A stretch of 64,000 nucleotides of DNA from positions 1 to 64,000 of the IMG/VR virus record IMGVR_UViG_3300035212_002019. The stretch is one strand, 5' to 3'. Both the position numbers and the translations under genes were made by a program. The stretch is from a virus. The notes under the pieces were generated by a model. That model ran no database searches. It was not told the origin of the DNA and was given only the letters and a program-made list of their open reading frames with translations. Positions 8,259-19,100 of the stretch are shown here, piece by piece (within the stretch, counting starts at the first letter, position 1; every line of letters begins with the position of its first letter).

Positions 8259-9752
8259 ATGTCTCATATATTATTAAAGAAAGTACAAGATAACTTGATA
8301 TCTGCTCCAGCTTCAAACTACGTTAAATTTTTCAGCAACGATAGTGATGGTGGTCTTTTGTATTATATGAATAGTTCAGGTGTTGCTACACCTATTGGTT
8401 CTTATAATCCAATTATAGATACTACATATTCAAATTTGTATTCTTTATATAGTTCTGATGGTTTTGCTACTGGTTCTTATTATTATATAAATGACTTTCA
8501 AACTATTTATGAGCAACCTGATTTTTATTTTGATGATAAACCTAAAACAGTTTTAAGTCTTACATCCAGTACATCTTATCCAATTGTTGTTTTAGCTACT
8601 TCAAAAAATACCTTAGCAGTTGATGCTTATCAACCTGATTATCCAAAAGATAAAATTAAATATGATTTTACTTGGAACGAAACAGAGTTTGGTAATCCGG
8701 CTAAAGGTAGAATCACTGAAAGAATTGATGTTGATGGTAATAGAACAGACTATGATCATAGAACTATAAAATTCAAAAGATATCAAAACTATGAAAGAGA
8801 TTTACAACTGAATGGTTTCATCAATAATTGGGATTGTATAAGTGGAACGGTTAGTGGTACTGCTACGACTTTTATGTCGGAGCTTTCTATTGGAGATATT
8901 ATAATTTTAGATTCACATAGTGTTTGGGGTGGTGATAAAAGTTATACTATTGGTTTAAAAGTTAAAACTAAAGTTAATGATACTACAATTACTGTAGAAG
9001 TTGATAGTTTATATACTGGTGGTGTTCCTTCTACTGTCTTATTAAATAATGGTTCTCAAATAGCACCAACGAATTATACATTTGGTGTACCAACAACACC
9101 TCTTTTGACTTTCCACTCAACAATTCCTACCGGTGATTTTACTAGTTATAAAGAAGTTTATTTTGGTCAATTTGATGATAATGATTTTGATGATCTTTAT
9201 ACGTTTCAAGTAGGTGGTACTAGTGTGAATAATTATATAGGAAATTATTCTCAAAAGTATTTAAGTGGTTCTTATAATAATACTTTGATATTATCAAATA
9301 ATGTTTTTACTAATCCTTATTCTAGTTATAATAAATTGGAGGGCGCTTGCTATAATAATCATTTTGAACAACCTGCTAAAAACAATATAATATATGCTGG
9401 TAGTGATTTCTTTAATGGTAATAATTTTAATAATAATATAATAAATGGTCCTTTTAATAATAATATAATAAATTGTTCTTTTAATAATAATATAATAGGT
9501 AATATGCTTTATAATTCATTTTATGGTGAATTTTATCATAATTTTACTGATATGAGTAGTATTTTTCGAAATAACTCTATAAAATGTGAAGTTAGTAATT
9601 TAAATTTAATGGTAGGATATTTTACCGGTGGTTTACCTACACATATTTATGGAACGTATAGTTGTGATATAATTTTAACTTCGGGATTGGATGTTAAATT
9701 ATCTTATTATAACGGATCTAATGCTTTGACTGTTGTTGATATTACCGCTTAA
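8259..9752 (+). CDS. Fibre-like virion protein with Asn-rich beta-helix
   Basis: A 497-residue protein. The N-terminus (SNYVKFFSNDSDGGLLYYMNSSGVATPIG, here abbreviated to its recognisable parts FFSNDSDGGLLYYM and SSGVATPIG) is of the type seen at the start of phage fibre and neck-appendage proteins. Residues about 330-430 contain stacked NNxIINGPFNNNIIN-like repeats, consistent with a parallel beta-helix with Asn ladders. No enzymatic motif is seen. It overlaps the convergent gene on the other strand by 4 bases. Probable accessory fibre or decoration protein. Confidence 0.85.
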   Translation: MSHILLKKVQDNLISAPASNYVKFFSNDSDGGLLYYMNSSGVATPIGSYNPIIDTTYSNLYSLYSSDGFATGSYYYINDFQTIYEQPDFYFDDKPKTVLSLTSSTSYPIVVLATSKNTLAVDAYQPDYPKDKIKYDFTWNETEFGNPAKGRITERIDVDGNRTDYDHRTIKFKRYQNYERDLQLNGFINNWDCISGTVSGTATTFMSELSIGDIIILDSHSVWGGDKSYTIGLKVKTKVNDTTITVEVDSLYTGGVPSTVLLNNGSQIAPTNYTFGVPTTPLLTFHSTIPTGDFTSYKEVYFGQFDDNDFDDLYTFQVGGTSVNNYIGNYSQKYLSGSYNNTLILSNNVFTNPYSSYNKLEGACYNNHFEQPAKNNIIYAGSDFFNGNNFNNNIINGPFNNNIINCSFNNNIIGNMLYNSFYGEFYHNFTDMSSIFRNNSIKCEVSNLNLMVGYFTGGLPTHIYGTYSCDIILTSGLDVKLSYYNGSNALTVVDITA

Positions 9753-10024
9753 TCATTCATAAAAGAAATAACTAAGTCTAAGTTTTCTCTATTAAATCCA
9801 TCTGGTAAAGGTTTTCCACCTTGTTTTAGATAATCACTATATATATTATTGTATTCGTCTATTGTATAGAATCCATTATCAATTTCTGATAGAATCACAT
9901 TTGTATCGTGAAAAGAAACAGTTTTATTTTGTAACCTTGTTTCACCATATGCTGGTCCAATTGGACCAACTAATTCAGTACCTGATACTTCTTCGTTAAT
10001 AAACTGTTTGAATGATTTAATCAT
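9749..10024 (-). CDS. Small protein with capsid-targeting-like N-terminus
   Basis: A 91-residue protein beginning MIKSFKQFINEEVSG, the closest match in this window to the T4 internal-protein leader (MKTYQEFIAEA). Cleavage after INE (residue 11) is predicted under the L/I-x-E rule. The body (GPIGPAYGETRLQ, SFHDTNVILSEID) has no recognised domain. Its ATG overlaps the end of the upstream gene by 8 bases. Confidence 0.8.
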   Translation of the reverse strand: MIKSFKQFINEEVSGTELVGPIGPAYGETRLQNKTVSFHDTNVILSEIDNGFYTIDEYNNIYSDYLKQGGKPLPDGFNRENLDLVISFMND

Positions 10025-10478
10025 TTTTTGATTCTATTTTTTCAAAATATTCATCTTGTTCTTCTAATGAATATTCATCTTTCTTAATGTTATATATTAA
10101 ATTATAAAGGAACTTATCATGTAATTTATGATGTTCATCATGAATCATAGTTATTTTACAGGTTTCTTCCTCAAAATTGTTTTCAATTTTAACTATTTCC
10201 ATTCCAAACTTACCATTTCTATCGTGTAGATTACAAATAACTTTGATACCATTTTCAAGTAATTCTAAAATCTTACTAAAAGTAGTGTTTTTAGATAAAT
10301 ATAAGAAGTCTTTTAAGTCTTCTTTTTTAGTAGTTGATTGATATAATTCTAAAAAGTTAATCTCTCTCTTAGTTAGAGTCTTTCTTTTATTGATTTTATC
10401 CTTTATCTTATTTAATTCCATATCCTTAATAGATTCTTTAAATAAATAGTACTTAATCATTCTTTCAATTTTTCTCAT
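10017..10478 (-). CDS. Hypothetical basic protein
   Basis: A 153-residue protein rich in Lys and Glu with a helical N-terminal half (IERMIKYYLFKESIKDMELNK) and no recognised domain. First gene of a two-gene minus-strand unit; the downstream partner overlaps by 8 bases. A consensus AATATATA element lies 23 bases upstream. Confidence 0.8.
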   Translation of the reverse strand: MRKIERMIKYYLFKESIKDMELNKIKDKINKRKTLTKREINFLELYQSTTKKEDLKDFLYLSKNTTFSKILELLENGIKVICNLHDRNGKFGMEIVKIENNFEEETCKITMIHDEHHKLHDKFLYNLIYNIKKDEYSLEEQDEYFEKIESKND

Positions 10479-10501
10479 ACAAATATAATACTTTATTAAT
10501 T

Positions 10502-10511
10502 TATATATTAA
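10502..10511 (-). promoter_or_regulatory. Candidate late promoter element
   Basis: Minus-strand TTAATATATA, 23 bases before the ATG at 10478; divergent partner of the element at 10527. Confidence 0.55.
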
Positions 10512-10526
10512 GAAGTATTTGTTTAT

Positions 10527-10536
10527 TTTATATATA
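10527..10536 (+). promoter_or_regulatory. Candidate late promoter element
   Basis: TTTATATATA, 23 bases before the ATG at 10560. Divergent from the element serving the minus-strand gene at 10478. Confidence 0.5.
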
Positions 10537-10559
10537 CATTGTAAAATTTATATTATTTA

Positions 10560-13500
10560 ATGGATAAGAAGTTACTAGATAGTTTAAGTAATTTGTCTTT
10601 AGCACTAGAAGACATTGCTGCCGCTCTTAAAGATAAGAGTGAGGCACAGTCTGCTACCGCAAAAGCCATGAAGGGTGGAGACTTTGTTAAAGAAATCAAA
10701 GAAATTAATGTAGGTGTTAAAGCCTTACAAAAAGATACTAAACAAATCTTAGCTAATCAACAAACCATTATGGGTATGGCTAAGAGTAAAGGTGGTAAAA
10801 AAGAAAATGTCGCTGAAGGTTTAGGTAAAGATAAAACGGCTCAAAAGAATTTCAAAGAAGGTCTCGGTGTTATCTTACTTATTGCTGTTGCTGTATTGGC
10901 AATTGGTGTTGCTTTTCTTTTAATTGGTAAAGTTAATTTCTTATCAGTTATTGCCTTGTCTATAGCTCTGCCCTTACTGGCTATAGGATTTGCTAAAGTA
11001 CATAAGTCATTAAAAGAAGTAGGTTTTGATGCTAAAAAAGATGCTAAAAACTTTATAATAGCCATAACTGCTATTTCTGTTGGTATAACCGCCGCTTCTT
11101 GGATATTATCAATGATTACTCCTTTATCGTTTAGTAAGTTCTTCACAGCTACATTTATTGCTTTGACTTTTGCTATGCTTGCGCCTTCAATTTTCAAGTT
11201 TTTAATGGCATTTAAAAAAATGTCGTGGTCTGATTTGATAAAATCTGTTGTAGGTTTTATTATTATCTTACCTGCTATTGCCTTGGGTATAGCATTTGCT
11301 TCTTGGGCTTTTCAATTGATTAAGCCAATAGGATTTTCTCAGTTCTTAACAGCTGTTGGTATAGGTATCGTATTCGCTATTATATCATTTGGTATTAGAA
11401 AATTATTAAAATCATTTAAGGGTATCGGTGTTAAAGATTTAATGGAAGCTGTTATTTTCTTACCTTTAATATTACCGGCTATTGCCTTAGGTATTGCTGG
11501 TGCTTCATATGCTTTTCAATTGATTAAACCAATTGGATTTATCCAGTTTTTAACTGCGGTTGGTATTGCTATAGTTTTTGCTGTGATATCCTATGGTATT
11601 AGAAAATTACTAAAATCTTTTGAAGGTTTGAATCCGGCTACTGTGGCAGTTGCGGCTATAATGCTTCCTATTTTGTTGGTAGCCGTTTCATACGCTATTG
11701 CTTATTCATCAGTTGCTTTAGGTAAAATAAAACCAATTAGTTTTTCTCAATTCCTAACGGCTATTGGTGTTGCTGCGGTTTTTGTTGTTCTTTCTTTTGG
11801 TATTGCTAAAATAGTAAATGGTATTAGAAGAATGAACTACTCGGATTTACCTAAAATACCAGTATTTATGGTTCTGGTAGCAATAGCTATAACCGCATCT
11901 TCTTATATTTTAGCAATGGCTAAGGTTATACCTGCGGCTACGTTATTAAAGATAGTACTATATGGTATTGCTTTGGCTATTGTTGCTGCCTCTATAGGTG
12001 GTGTTATGGCTTTATTTAAAAAAATGAAAGTTGGTATTAAAGATGCTCTTATGGGAACTCTTTTAATAGTTGTTATTGCTGTTGCTGTTATGGTATCATC
12101 TCATATTTTAGCATTAGGTAATTATAAAAACTATCCTGATTGGAAATGGGCACTTGGAGTTGGATTATCTTTAATCGCATTTACTCCGGCTATTGTACTA
12201 TTAGGAGCTATCGCCATGTCTGGATTTGGTGCTCTTGCTATATTAGCTGGTGCTGGAATGGTTCTTATAGTTGCGGCTACTATTACTGCTGCTTCTTATA
12301 TACTTGCTGCTGGTAAGTATGGTAATTATCCACCTTTGTCTTGGTCGGCTTCTGTTGCTATTTCTATGGCGGCATTTACTGCTGGTATGGTTGTCCTAGG
12401 TGCTCTTATTATAGGTACATTTGGAATTGGTGGTCTTATGTTAGCCGCTGGATCCGAGGCTGTTTTAACAGTAGCTGAAACAATTGTACAAGCATCTCTT
12501 ATTTTAGAAAAAGGTAAATATACTGGTGGTCCTACTTTAGCTTGGGCAGGTGGTATAGCTTTAGCTTTAGGTGCTTTTGCTCCTGTTTATGCTATGATGA
12601 TGGCAAATTCAATACTTTCATTATTTGGAGGTGGTGGAGTTGGTCCAGATGATTTTGCTACAGCTATTAAAACAGTATCTCGTGGTATAGTTGATGCTGC
12701 TGGTTTCTTTGCTGAAAATAAAGCCGCCTTTATTAATGGTCCATCTAAAGAATGGTCTCAAGGAGTAGGTTTAGCAATTGGTGCTTTTGCTCCTGTTTAT
12801 AAAATGTTGGAAGATTTCCCGTTCAGTGGTGGTCAAAAAATGAGCGCGGCTATTATAACTATTTCAAGAGGTATTATTGATTCTGCTAATATATTTGCCG
12901 CAAATAAAGCTACCTTTGATGAAGGTTATCCTTCTGAAAATTGGGGTAAAGGTGTAGGCGCGGCATTGAATGCTTTTGCTCCTGTCTTTAAGTCTCTTAG
13001 TGAAGATACAGGTTGGTTTACTTCAGGTGATGAGGTTATTGGTAATATGTTGAAAGGTATTAAATATATTACTGCTGCTTTAGTTTCTTCTGGTCTTGCT
13101 TTCTTTAAGGCTGGTGATATTTGGGGTTCTTATCCAAGTGAACAATGGGCCAGTGGTGTGAAATCAACTGTTGTTGGATTTATGGACATTTTCCAAGCAA
13201 TAGAAGATAAGGGTCTTACAATAGCTAGATTTACAATAAATTCTATGGTTTTAAGAAGTGCTATATCTAATATATCTTCTTCGGCTAAAATGCTTTCTCA
13301 AAGTGAAAAATATTTTAAATTTAAGTTAGATCCTTCTTGGGTAATGAATTTGTCAAAAAATGTTTTGCCTTATGCCGCATTAACCAGTCAACTTGATAAA
13401 ATACTAGGCTCTGATGAAAAATCAACGCTAAAACAAGGAGGTTTCTTAGGGTTTGGTCAAACAACAACAACAACAACAGTTAGAAAAATGAAAGATGTTT

Positions 13501-14423
13501 CTATTATTAATAGAATCGTTAGTCAAATGGTTGATACTGCTAGAATATTATGGAGTAATCAAAAGTTTTTTAAAGAGTTTAAATTGGATTCTAATTGGGT
13601 TTATAATCTACACTGGAATTTACAAAATTATGCTAAATTAACTAGAATACTTGAAAAAATTCTTACTATTAACGAGGTTAAAACTATGAGTCTTGGTCCG
13701 TTTGGTAAGTATTCTATTGAAACTACTAGAGCCGCTGATGTTGGAATTATTAATAAAGTTGTAAATCAATTGGTTGTTACTGCTCGTATTCTTCATAAGA
13801 ATAAAGGATTATTTGGATTTAAAATAGATCCAAATTATATGAAGAGTATAGCATCAAATGTTATGACATTTGCTGAATTAGCAAATAATCTTTCTAAAAA
13901 ACAAAAAGGTCAATCCGTTCTTGATGAGATGTTAGGATTAGATCCTATTTCTAGAGTTGCTAAAGGTATGGTTAAGATTGCTAATGCTTATGATACTTTG
14001 GCTAAAGCTGTTAAGAATTTTAGTGGAGCTATTAATGGTTTAAATGTTGGTAAATTACATGAATTTAGAGTATTGACTGGTAACTTAGCAATGTTATCTG
14101 CTATGGATTCTACTATGTTTAGTAATATGTTAAAAGTATTAGAAAGTAGAAGTGGTGTATTTGCTAATATGTTACAAATACAAACTGCTGAATTAGGCAA
14201 AAGACCAGCCGTAAAGGCAGGCGCTGGTGCTACCGGTGTTCAAAGTAAAAAAGCAGATGAATCATCATATCATAAAGATGCTAAAGGTGAAACACAATTA
14301 CAAAAACTAGATAAAGTTATTTTATTATTGAAAACAATTAAAGATGAGGCTCAGGGAATTAACTTATACTTACATAATCCAAAAGAAACAAATGCTGACA
14401 TGGGAAGTAAGGGTGATGGTTAA
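10560..14423 (+). CDS. Giant hydrophobic repeat protein, possible tail tape measure
   Basis: A 1287-residue protein with three parts. Residues 1-90 are polar and helical. About 100-680 is a long series of hydrophobic segments, including near-identical repeats containing LIKPIGFSQFLTAVGI and GIRKLLKSF (around residues 255-395), then units of the form GKYGNYPPLSW...AFT. About 690-1200 continues with repeats NKAAFINGPSKEWSQGVGLAIGAFAPV and YPSENWGKGVG, each about 70-80 residues, and the C-terminus is charged. Size, repeats and membrane-like segments fit a tape measure protein, which sets tail length and enters the host membrane, but no decisive motif was seen. An alternative is another internal or membrane-penetrating virion protein. 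Confidence 0.7.
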   Translation: MDKKLLDSLSNLSLALEDIAAALKDKSEAQSATAKAMKGGDFVKEIKEINVGVKALQKDTKQILANQQTIMGMAKSKGGKKENVAEGLGKDKTAQKNFKEGLGVILLIAVAVLAIGVAFLLIGKVNFLSVIALSIALPLLAIGFAKVHKSLKEVGFDAKKDAKNFIIAITAISVGITAASWILSMITPLSFSKFFTATFIALTFAMLAPSIFKFLMAFKKMSWSDLIKSVVGFIIILPAIALGIAFASWAFQLIKPIGFSQFLTAVGIGIVFAIISFGIRKLLKSFKGIGVKDLMEAVIFLPLILPAIALGIAGASYAFQLIKPIGFIQFLTAVGIAIVFAVISYGIRKLLKSFEGLNPATVAVAAIMLPILLVAVSYAIAYSSVALGKIKPISFSQFLTAIGVAAVFVVLSFGIAKIVNGIRRMNYSDLPKIPVFMVLVAIAITASSYILAMAKVIPAATLLKIVLYGIALAIVAASIGGVMALFKKMKVGIKDALMGTLLIVVIAVAVMVSSHILALGNYKNYPDWKWALGVGLSLIAFTPAIVLLGAIAMSGFGALAILAGAGMVLIVAATITAASYILAAGKYGNYPPLSWSASVAISMAAFTAGMVVLGALIIGTFGIGGLMLAAGSEAVLTVAETIVQASLILEKGKYTGGPTLAWAGGIALALGAFAPVYAMMMANSILSLFGGGGVGPDDFATAIKTVSRGIVDAAGFFAENKAAFINGPSKEWSQGVGLAIGAFAPVYKMLEDFPFSGGQKMSAAIITISRGIIDSANIFAANKATFDEGYPSENWGKGVGAALNAFAPVFKSLSEDTGWFTSGDEVIGNMLKGIKYITAALVSSGLAFFKAGDIWGSYPSEQWASGVKSTVVGFMDIFQAIEDKGLTIARFTINSMVLRSAISNISSSAKMLSQSEKYFKFKLDPSWVMNLSKNVLPYAALTSQLDKILGSDEKSTLKQGGFLGFGQTTTTTTVRKMKDVSIINRIVSQMVDTARILWSNQKFFKEFKLDSNWVYNLHWNLQNYAKLTRILEKILTINEVKTMSLGPFGKYSIETTRAADVGIINKVVNQLVVTARILHKNKGLFGFKIDPNYMKSIASNVMTFAELANNLSKKQKGQSVLDEMLGLDPISRVAKGMVKIANAYDTLAKAVKNFSGAINGLNVGKLHEFRVLTGNLAMLSAMDSTMFSNMLKVLESRSGVFANMLQIQTAELGKRPAVKAGAGATGVQSKKADESSYHKDAKGETQLQKLDKVILLLKTIKDEAQGINLYLHNPKETNADMGSKGDG

Positions 14424-14452
14424 ACAAATTAATATTAAATAATATAATTAAT

Positions 14453-14899
14453 ATGGCAAATAAAATTTCTTTTTTTAAAAAAATAAAAATATTTAGAGAA
14501 TTTAGGAAAATTCTTAAATTAAATAAGATCGAACTAGAACAAGTTTTTGGTGCTAGAATTGATAATGCTTATAGAATATATAATGTTCTTAATATACCTG
14601 CTGAAATGATAGGAGAACCTTATAATCTTAGAAAGTCTGATATTGATAAACTGGCTGAGACATCTATAAGAGAATATACCGTTAAGATTTCAGAGTATTT
14701 AGACTCAAAGGGATTAAAAGAAATGTATGATTTTTATGAGGTTAAAAAAGTTGATAAATATTCATATCTTGTTGTTTTAGGATTTTCACTACCTAACGAC
14801 ACATTTAGAAGTAATAAGTATTATGATAATTTAAGATATAGAGTAATTCCAGTTGTTTCAGTTATATCTTTAATTTTATTACTTATTTTACTTTTTTAA
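14453..14899 (+). CDS. Small C-tail-anchored membrane protein
   Basis: A 148-residue protein, basic at the N-terminus (KISFFKKIKIFREFRKIL), with one strongly hydrophobic segment at the extreme C-terminus (residues about 130-148, VSVISLILLLILLF). This is the layout of a tail-anchored inner-membrane protein with a cytoplasmic domain. Lies 29 bases after the giant hydrophobic protein. Function not recognised. Confidence 0.8.
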   Translation: MANKISFFKKIKIFREFRKILKLNKIELEQVFGARIDNAYRIYNVLNIPAEMIGEPYNLRKSDIDKLAETSIREYTVKISEYLDSKGLKEMYDFYEVKKVDKYSYLVVLGFSLPNDTFRSNKYYDNLRYRVIPVVSVISLILLLILLF

Positions 14900-14952
14900 G
14901 TAAACTTTCACCACTACAGAACTTATAAATAAAAAATATAAATTCTAAAAAT

Positions 14953-15384
14953 ATGGATAAATTTTATGAGGTATCAGAAGACGCAATCGCAAGATTTTAT
15001 GAAGTCTTTAACAAAAAGTCCTTCCCAGTGAGTATTAAATTCCAATTCGTAGGTTGCGAAAAACAAAAAGAACTTATCAAAGTAACAAAGATTCCGGATC
15101 ATTTTGCTTTTGTTCTTCAAAAAGAAATCTTAGTTTCTATTAATGATGACTTAGTTAGTGTTTTTGATGATGAATCGATTGTAATTTTAATGGAACAAGA
15201 AATTGATAAAATCAATATCAACATTGAAACTGGTAAAATCAAGTTTATTAAAACTGATTTAAATACTTTCTCAGCTATTGTTAATAAATATGGTGTTGAA
15301 AAAGTAGCAAGAGCTAATAAAGTTGAAGAGCTTTACCAAGAACAAAAGAAAGATGGTAAAGTAGAAGATGAATTTATCGCTTAA
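14953..15384 (+). CDS. Phage metallopeptidase-like protein lacking the HExxH histidines
   Basis: A 143-residue protein. The order of segments (PDHFAFVLQKEILVSIN, then DDESIVILMEQEIDKI, then KTDLNTFSAIVNKYG) parallels the small phage metallopeptidase family, where the middle segment is L-x-HELxH and the last is HDxxDFxxIxxxYG. Here the helix reads EQEID and the third ligand position reads TDL, so all zinc-binding histidines appear replaced. If the relation is right, this is a non-catalytic member. Family membership is inferred from pattern only. It follows the tail-anchored gene by 53 bases and precedes a helical protein gene by 27. Confidence 0.6.
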   Translation: MDKFYEVSEDAIARFYEVFNKKSFPVSIKFQFVGCEKQKELIKVTKIPDHFAFVLQKEILVSINDDLVSVFDDESIVILMEQEIDKININIETGKIKFIKTDLNTFSAIVNKYGVEKVARANKVEELYQEQKKDGKVEDEFIA

Positions 15385-15411
15385 TAAAAAATAAAATAAA
15401 TAAAATTATAT

Positions 15412-16086
15412 ATGGAAAAGATTGAAACAAAAGTAGTAAAACCAGAAACATCATTTTTTGAAAATGAGATGGATAATTTAATCATAACAGCTCAAGAAGA
15501 GTCTTTATTGGATTCTAAAATTAAAGACATTGAGAGTTTTATGAAAAATAACTCAGGTAAAGGTAAATCTGAGGGAGAAAAAGATAGTCTTTATTTAGAA
15601 TCTCAAGGTTTGTGGAGTTCTTACTCAGCGGCTCTTAAAGAAGCTAAGTATAATTTTCAATTAAATAGACCTCAGCATAAGTTTTTAACAGATTTAATTC
15701 TTACTAAAATGGAATATGATGTTAATACAGTATTCTTTGCTATTGAATTGACAAATATGTTAGGTTCTATGAAAGAAGCTAAATATACAAATGATGATGA
15801 TTTGATTGCTTTTGCTGTTAATGCTACAGAAATCACTTATATCTATCATTTGATTTCTAAACATAAAGTAAAAGGTCTTACTAAAGATGCTTATACTTTC
15901 TCTAAAATTCTTTTAAGAATTGGTGGTATCAGTAAAATGTTTAATTATTATGAAGCAGCAAGTAAAAACCTTTCACAAGATATCCAAGATTGGGTTCTTA
16001 CATTTGAGGATGGTGTTGTATCTGATAAGTTTGAAAATGTATCTGAGACAAATACTAAATCTAAAAAAGAAAAAGTAACTGAATAA
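15412..16086 (+). CDS. Hypothetical helical protein
   Basis: A 224-residue, mostly alpha-helical protein without recognised domains. The middle (residues 90-190) is moderately hydrophobic and the C-terminal 25 residues are highly charged (SETNTKSKKEKVTE). Last gene of a plus-strand run; a strong hairpin follows 18 bases after the stop. Confidence 0.85.
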   Translation: MEKIETKVVKPETSFFENEMDNLIITAQEESLLDSKIKDIESFMKNNSGKGKSEGEKDSLYLESQGLWSSYSAALKEAKYNFQLNRPQHKFLTDLILTKMEYDVNTVFFAIELTNMLGSMKEAKYTNDDDLIAFAVNATEITYIYHLISKHKVKGLTKDAYTFSKILLRIGGISKMFNYYEAASKNLSQDIQDWVLTFEDGVVSDKFENVSETNTKSKKEKVTE

Positions 16087-16104
16087 TAAATTAGTTAATT
16101 AAAA

Positions 16105-16137
16105 AAAACCTCTGTTTTCACAGAGGTTTTTTTATTT
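16105..16137. terminator. Bidirectional intrinsic terminator
   Basis: AAAACCTCTG, loop TTTTCA, CAGAGGTTTT followed by T7 and flanked by A8 on the other side. Sits between convergent genes and can serve both strands. Confidence 0.9.
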
Positions 16138-19100
16138 TAATAAATTGGAGTTATTGGTTGAAATGGACCTATTAAATCAATATAAGTAGTTGGTTCCGTT
16201 AAATCTTTAAGACCTCTTATTTCATAATTCTTTTTATCTCTATAAATTAAACCATAACCATTGTCTGAGGTAACTTCAATCACAATAAATGGATCTATAT
16301 TAGAATCAATTGTAAAATTAAAAGGTAATATTGGATTTGAATTATTGCCTTTCGGTGAGTAAACTTCTAACGTATTTGAATCAATAGGAATGCTAGATGG
16401 TGGCATTGGATTTGAATTACCACCTATCTGTGGGTAAACTCTTGTATCATCTGGTTTATTAATTTTTCTAAACTCCTTAATAGTTTGTACTGGTTCATAA
16501 TTTATTTCTTTCCATTCGGTTATTTTTAACCAATTGTCACTATCATTTATTGGTGGTATGATAGAACTAGCAGTAGATGACATAGTTCCTAATCCACTAT
16601 AAACAAAAACATCTCTGTTATATTCAACCGTGGTAGTTACTGAATATGAACCACCCGAAACCCAGCTTGTTAAGTTTTCATACTTTTTCGGATTTTTAAT
16701 TTTATTACCGTCAACTTGTGACTCGTATAATTTACCGTAGTATGAAATTTTATCACCAGTATTATAAGTTGTAAATGGTGCCCATTCTTTATATGTTTTA
16801 TAAGTTCTTATTGTTATATCAAAATAATCAGGTAAATCAAGATTAGATCCATTAAATGGTTTAGGTGGTGTTAGTAATCCTGTTGGATTTTTATCAGCAC
16901 CAACACCATCTACTATTGAATAGAAATCAATTACACAGTTATATACGGTTGATCCACTATTAATAGGCATAAGATAAACTTCATTCAATTTGAATGAAAT
17001 TGGTGTCATATTTTGTCTAATATTAATCATTTGAATATCATATGATGTGTGTGTTATTTCAGTTTGATTTTTGAAATAAGCTCTACCTGTTATGTCTAAT
17101 ATCTTATGAGTTAAAGGTATAATATTTCTTTTTAACCAGTATTTAAGACCTTGTAATTTAATAATTACCTCATCAATTGAATAATTAATGATATTATTTC
17201 CATCTTTATCAGTTATGTTATATGTTAAGTTAAACATTCTAGTTTCTTCATAATCATCATTAGGGAAGTTATTTGTAATGAAGTCACTTTCAGTCCAACC
17301 CTCAACCGTATTATCAAATATATCAGGTATTTCCTGCTTAAATAATTTTAAGAATTTTTCAGACTCTGGATTTATATTTCTATAATACTCATTTAATTGT
17401 AAATCGTTATAACCAAAAAAGTTAATAGCATTAATAATTGATTTATAAGCACCGATATAAGGATATATCAAGTGTTTCATCATTAACATTTCTTTTCTCT
17501 TCTTATTAAGATAAGTCCAATCAATACCACCTTCTAAAACATCATAGTCTTTGAAAATAAATACTTCATTTGGTGCTATTAATTTACCAACATTGCCCAA
17601 TTCTGTTTTGAATCGTATATCCTCAATCTCAGTTTGACCATAAGTTATGAATCTTCCAATTTCTCTATCAATTACGTTAATATCAAATTTACAATACGTT
17701 GTATTTCCTGAAGTTGGATAATTCGAAATTAAAGTACTTTCAGTAAATAAATAATCATTTATTCCTAAGAAATCAACAATAAGAGTTTTATAAAATACAC
17801 TCCTAATTTTAAAAACTGAACCATTATTATGTGAGATATACTGATTCTTTTTATTCATATTATCTTTTATGTAAACGGCTATTAGTTGTCCTTCTTTAAG
17901 ACCTTTTTCTGTAAAGTATTCAGATGAGTTTGTATTTAATTTTATCAAACCTCTTTTATCTGGTCCATTTGGATCTAAAGTTTCTAAAGTTATAAAAGTG
18001 TTATTAGTAGATGTTGAATTAATTGATAAAGAGACATCTTCTTTTTTATAAAGCTGTAATATCGATCTTATTGCTCCTTCATCATCAGCTCTAAATCCTA
18101 AGAATAATTCTAAAGGTTCTGGTGATGTTGATATATTTGTTTCGTCATCAATATAACTTAATGGGTAGTAAACCTCATCAAATATTGTTTGTTGATATTC
18201 CGGAGAATCTAATTTTGTTAAATCTTTATTAGGCTTTTTATTTAAAACAACCGTTGGTAAAGGTTTAGGTCCTGTGTATGAATAACTACCTGAATTAGTT
18301 AACTGAGTTCCTGAGAAGTCATAAATAAAGAATTCTGGTGATACATCAGAATACCATTTCCAATAGTATTCGACTCTTGCCTCTTGAGAAAAATTCTCTC
18401 TTGGTTTTCTTAAATATTCTTTAGTTTTTAACCATAAACTATCATGTGGTACATAATCTGGATTTAATGTACCATATCTATTATCTTCTGATATAGGAAC
18501 CGATGGTACTATTTCAGGTGTTATTGTGCTATTAAGTGTAACCTCAACCTCTATTATAGAATTTAATCCTGGTTGTATAGTCCAAATTGATTTTCTTTCA
18601 GGATTATAGATTATTCTATCAGTCATCGAAGTCATTGGATTGATATTAAGAGATGTTCCATCTACTGGGTTAATAACCACTATAGCACTAGATCCTTTGG
18701 ATGACATGTAAACACTTCCGTCATATTGATTTAATACTAAATAACCATAATTACCAAGATAAGTTGTAAATCCTACATTATTTGTAGTTAAATCAATTCC
18801 TCTGAAAGCTGTTGATGAGTCAGATAAATCCATCTGACCAGTTAAATTATTAAATATAATGTCTGAGAATCCAGTTACTGATACGCCTGATATAGAAACT
18901 GTTAATCCATTATCAATTTTCCAAAGATTTGATGTATCGTAAGCATAAACTGACTCATTTACTGGTTCATAAAATAAAGAACCCGTTAAACCTGATATGC
19001 CATAAGATGTTTGTATAGTTCTATTTGTATTTACTCTTATAACTTGACCTGATACTCCAAAAGTTTGAATATACATATCACCTTCAAATTCATTGAATGC

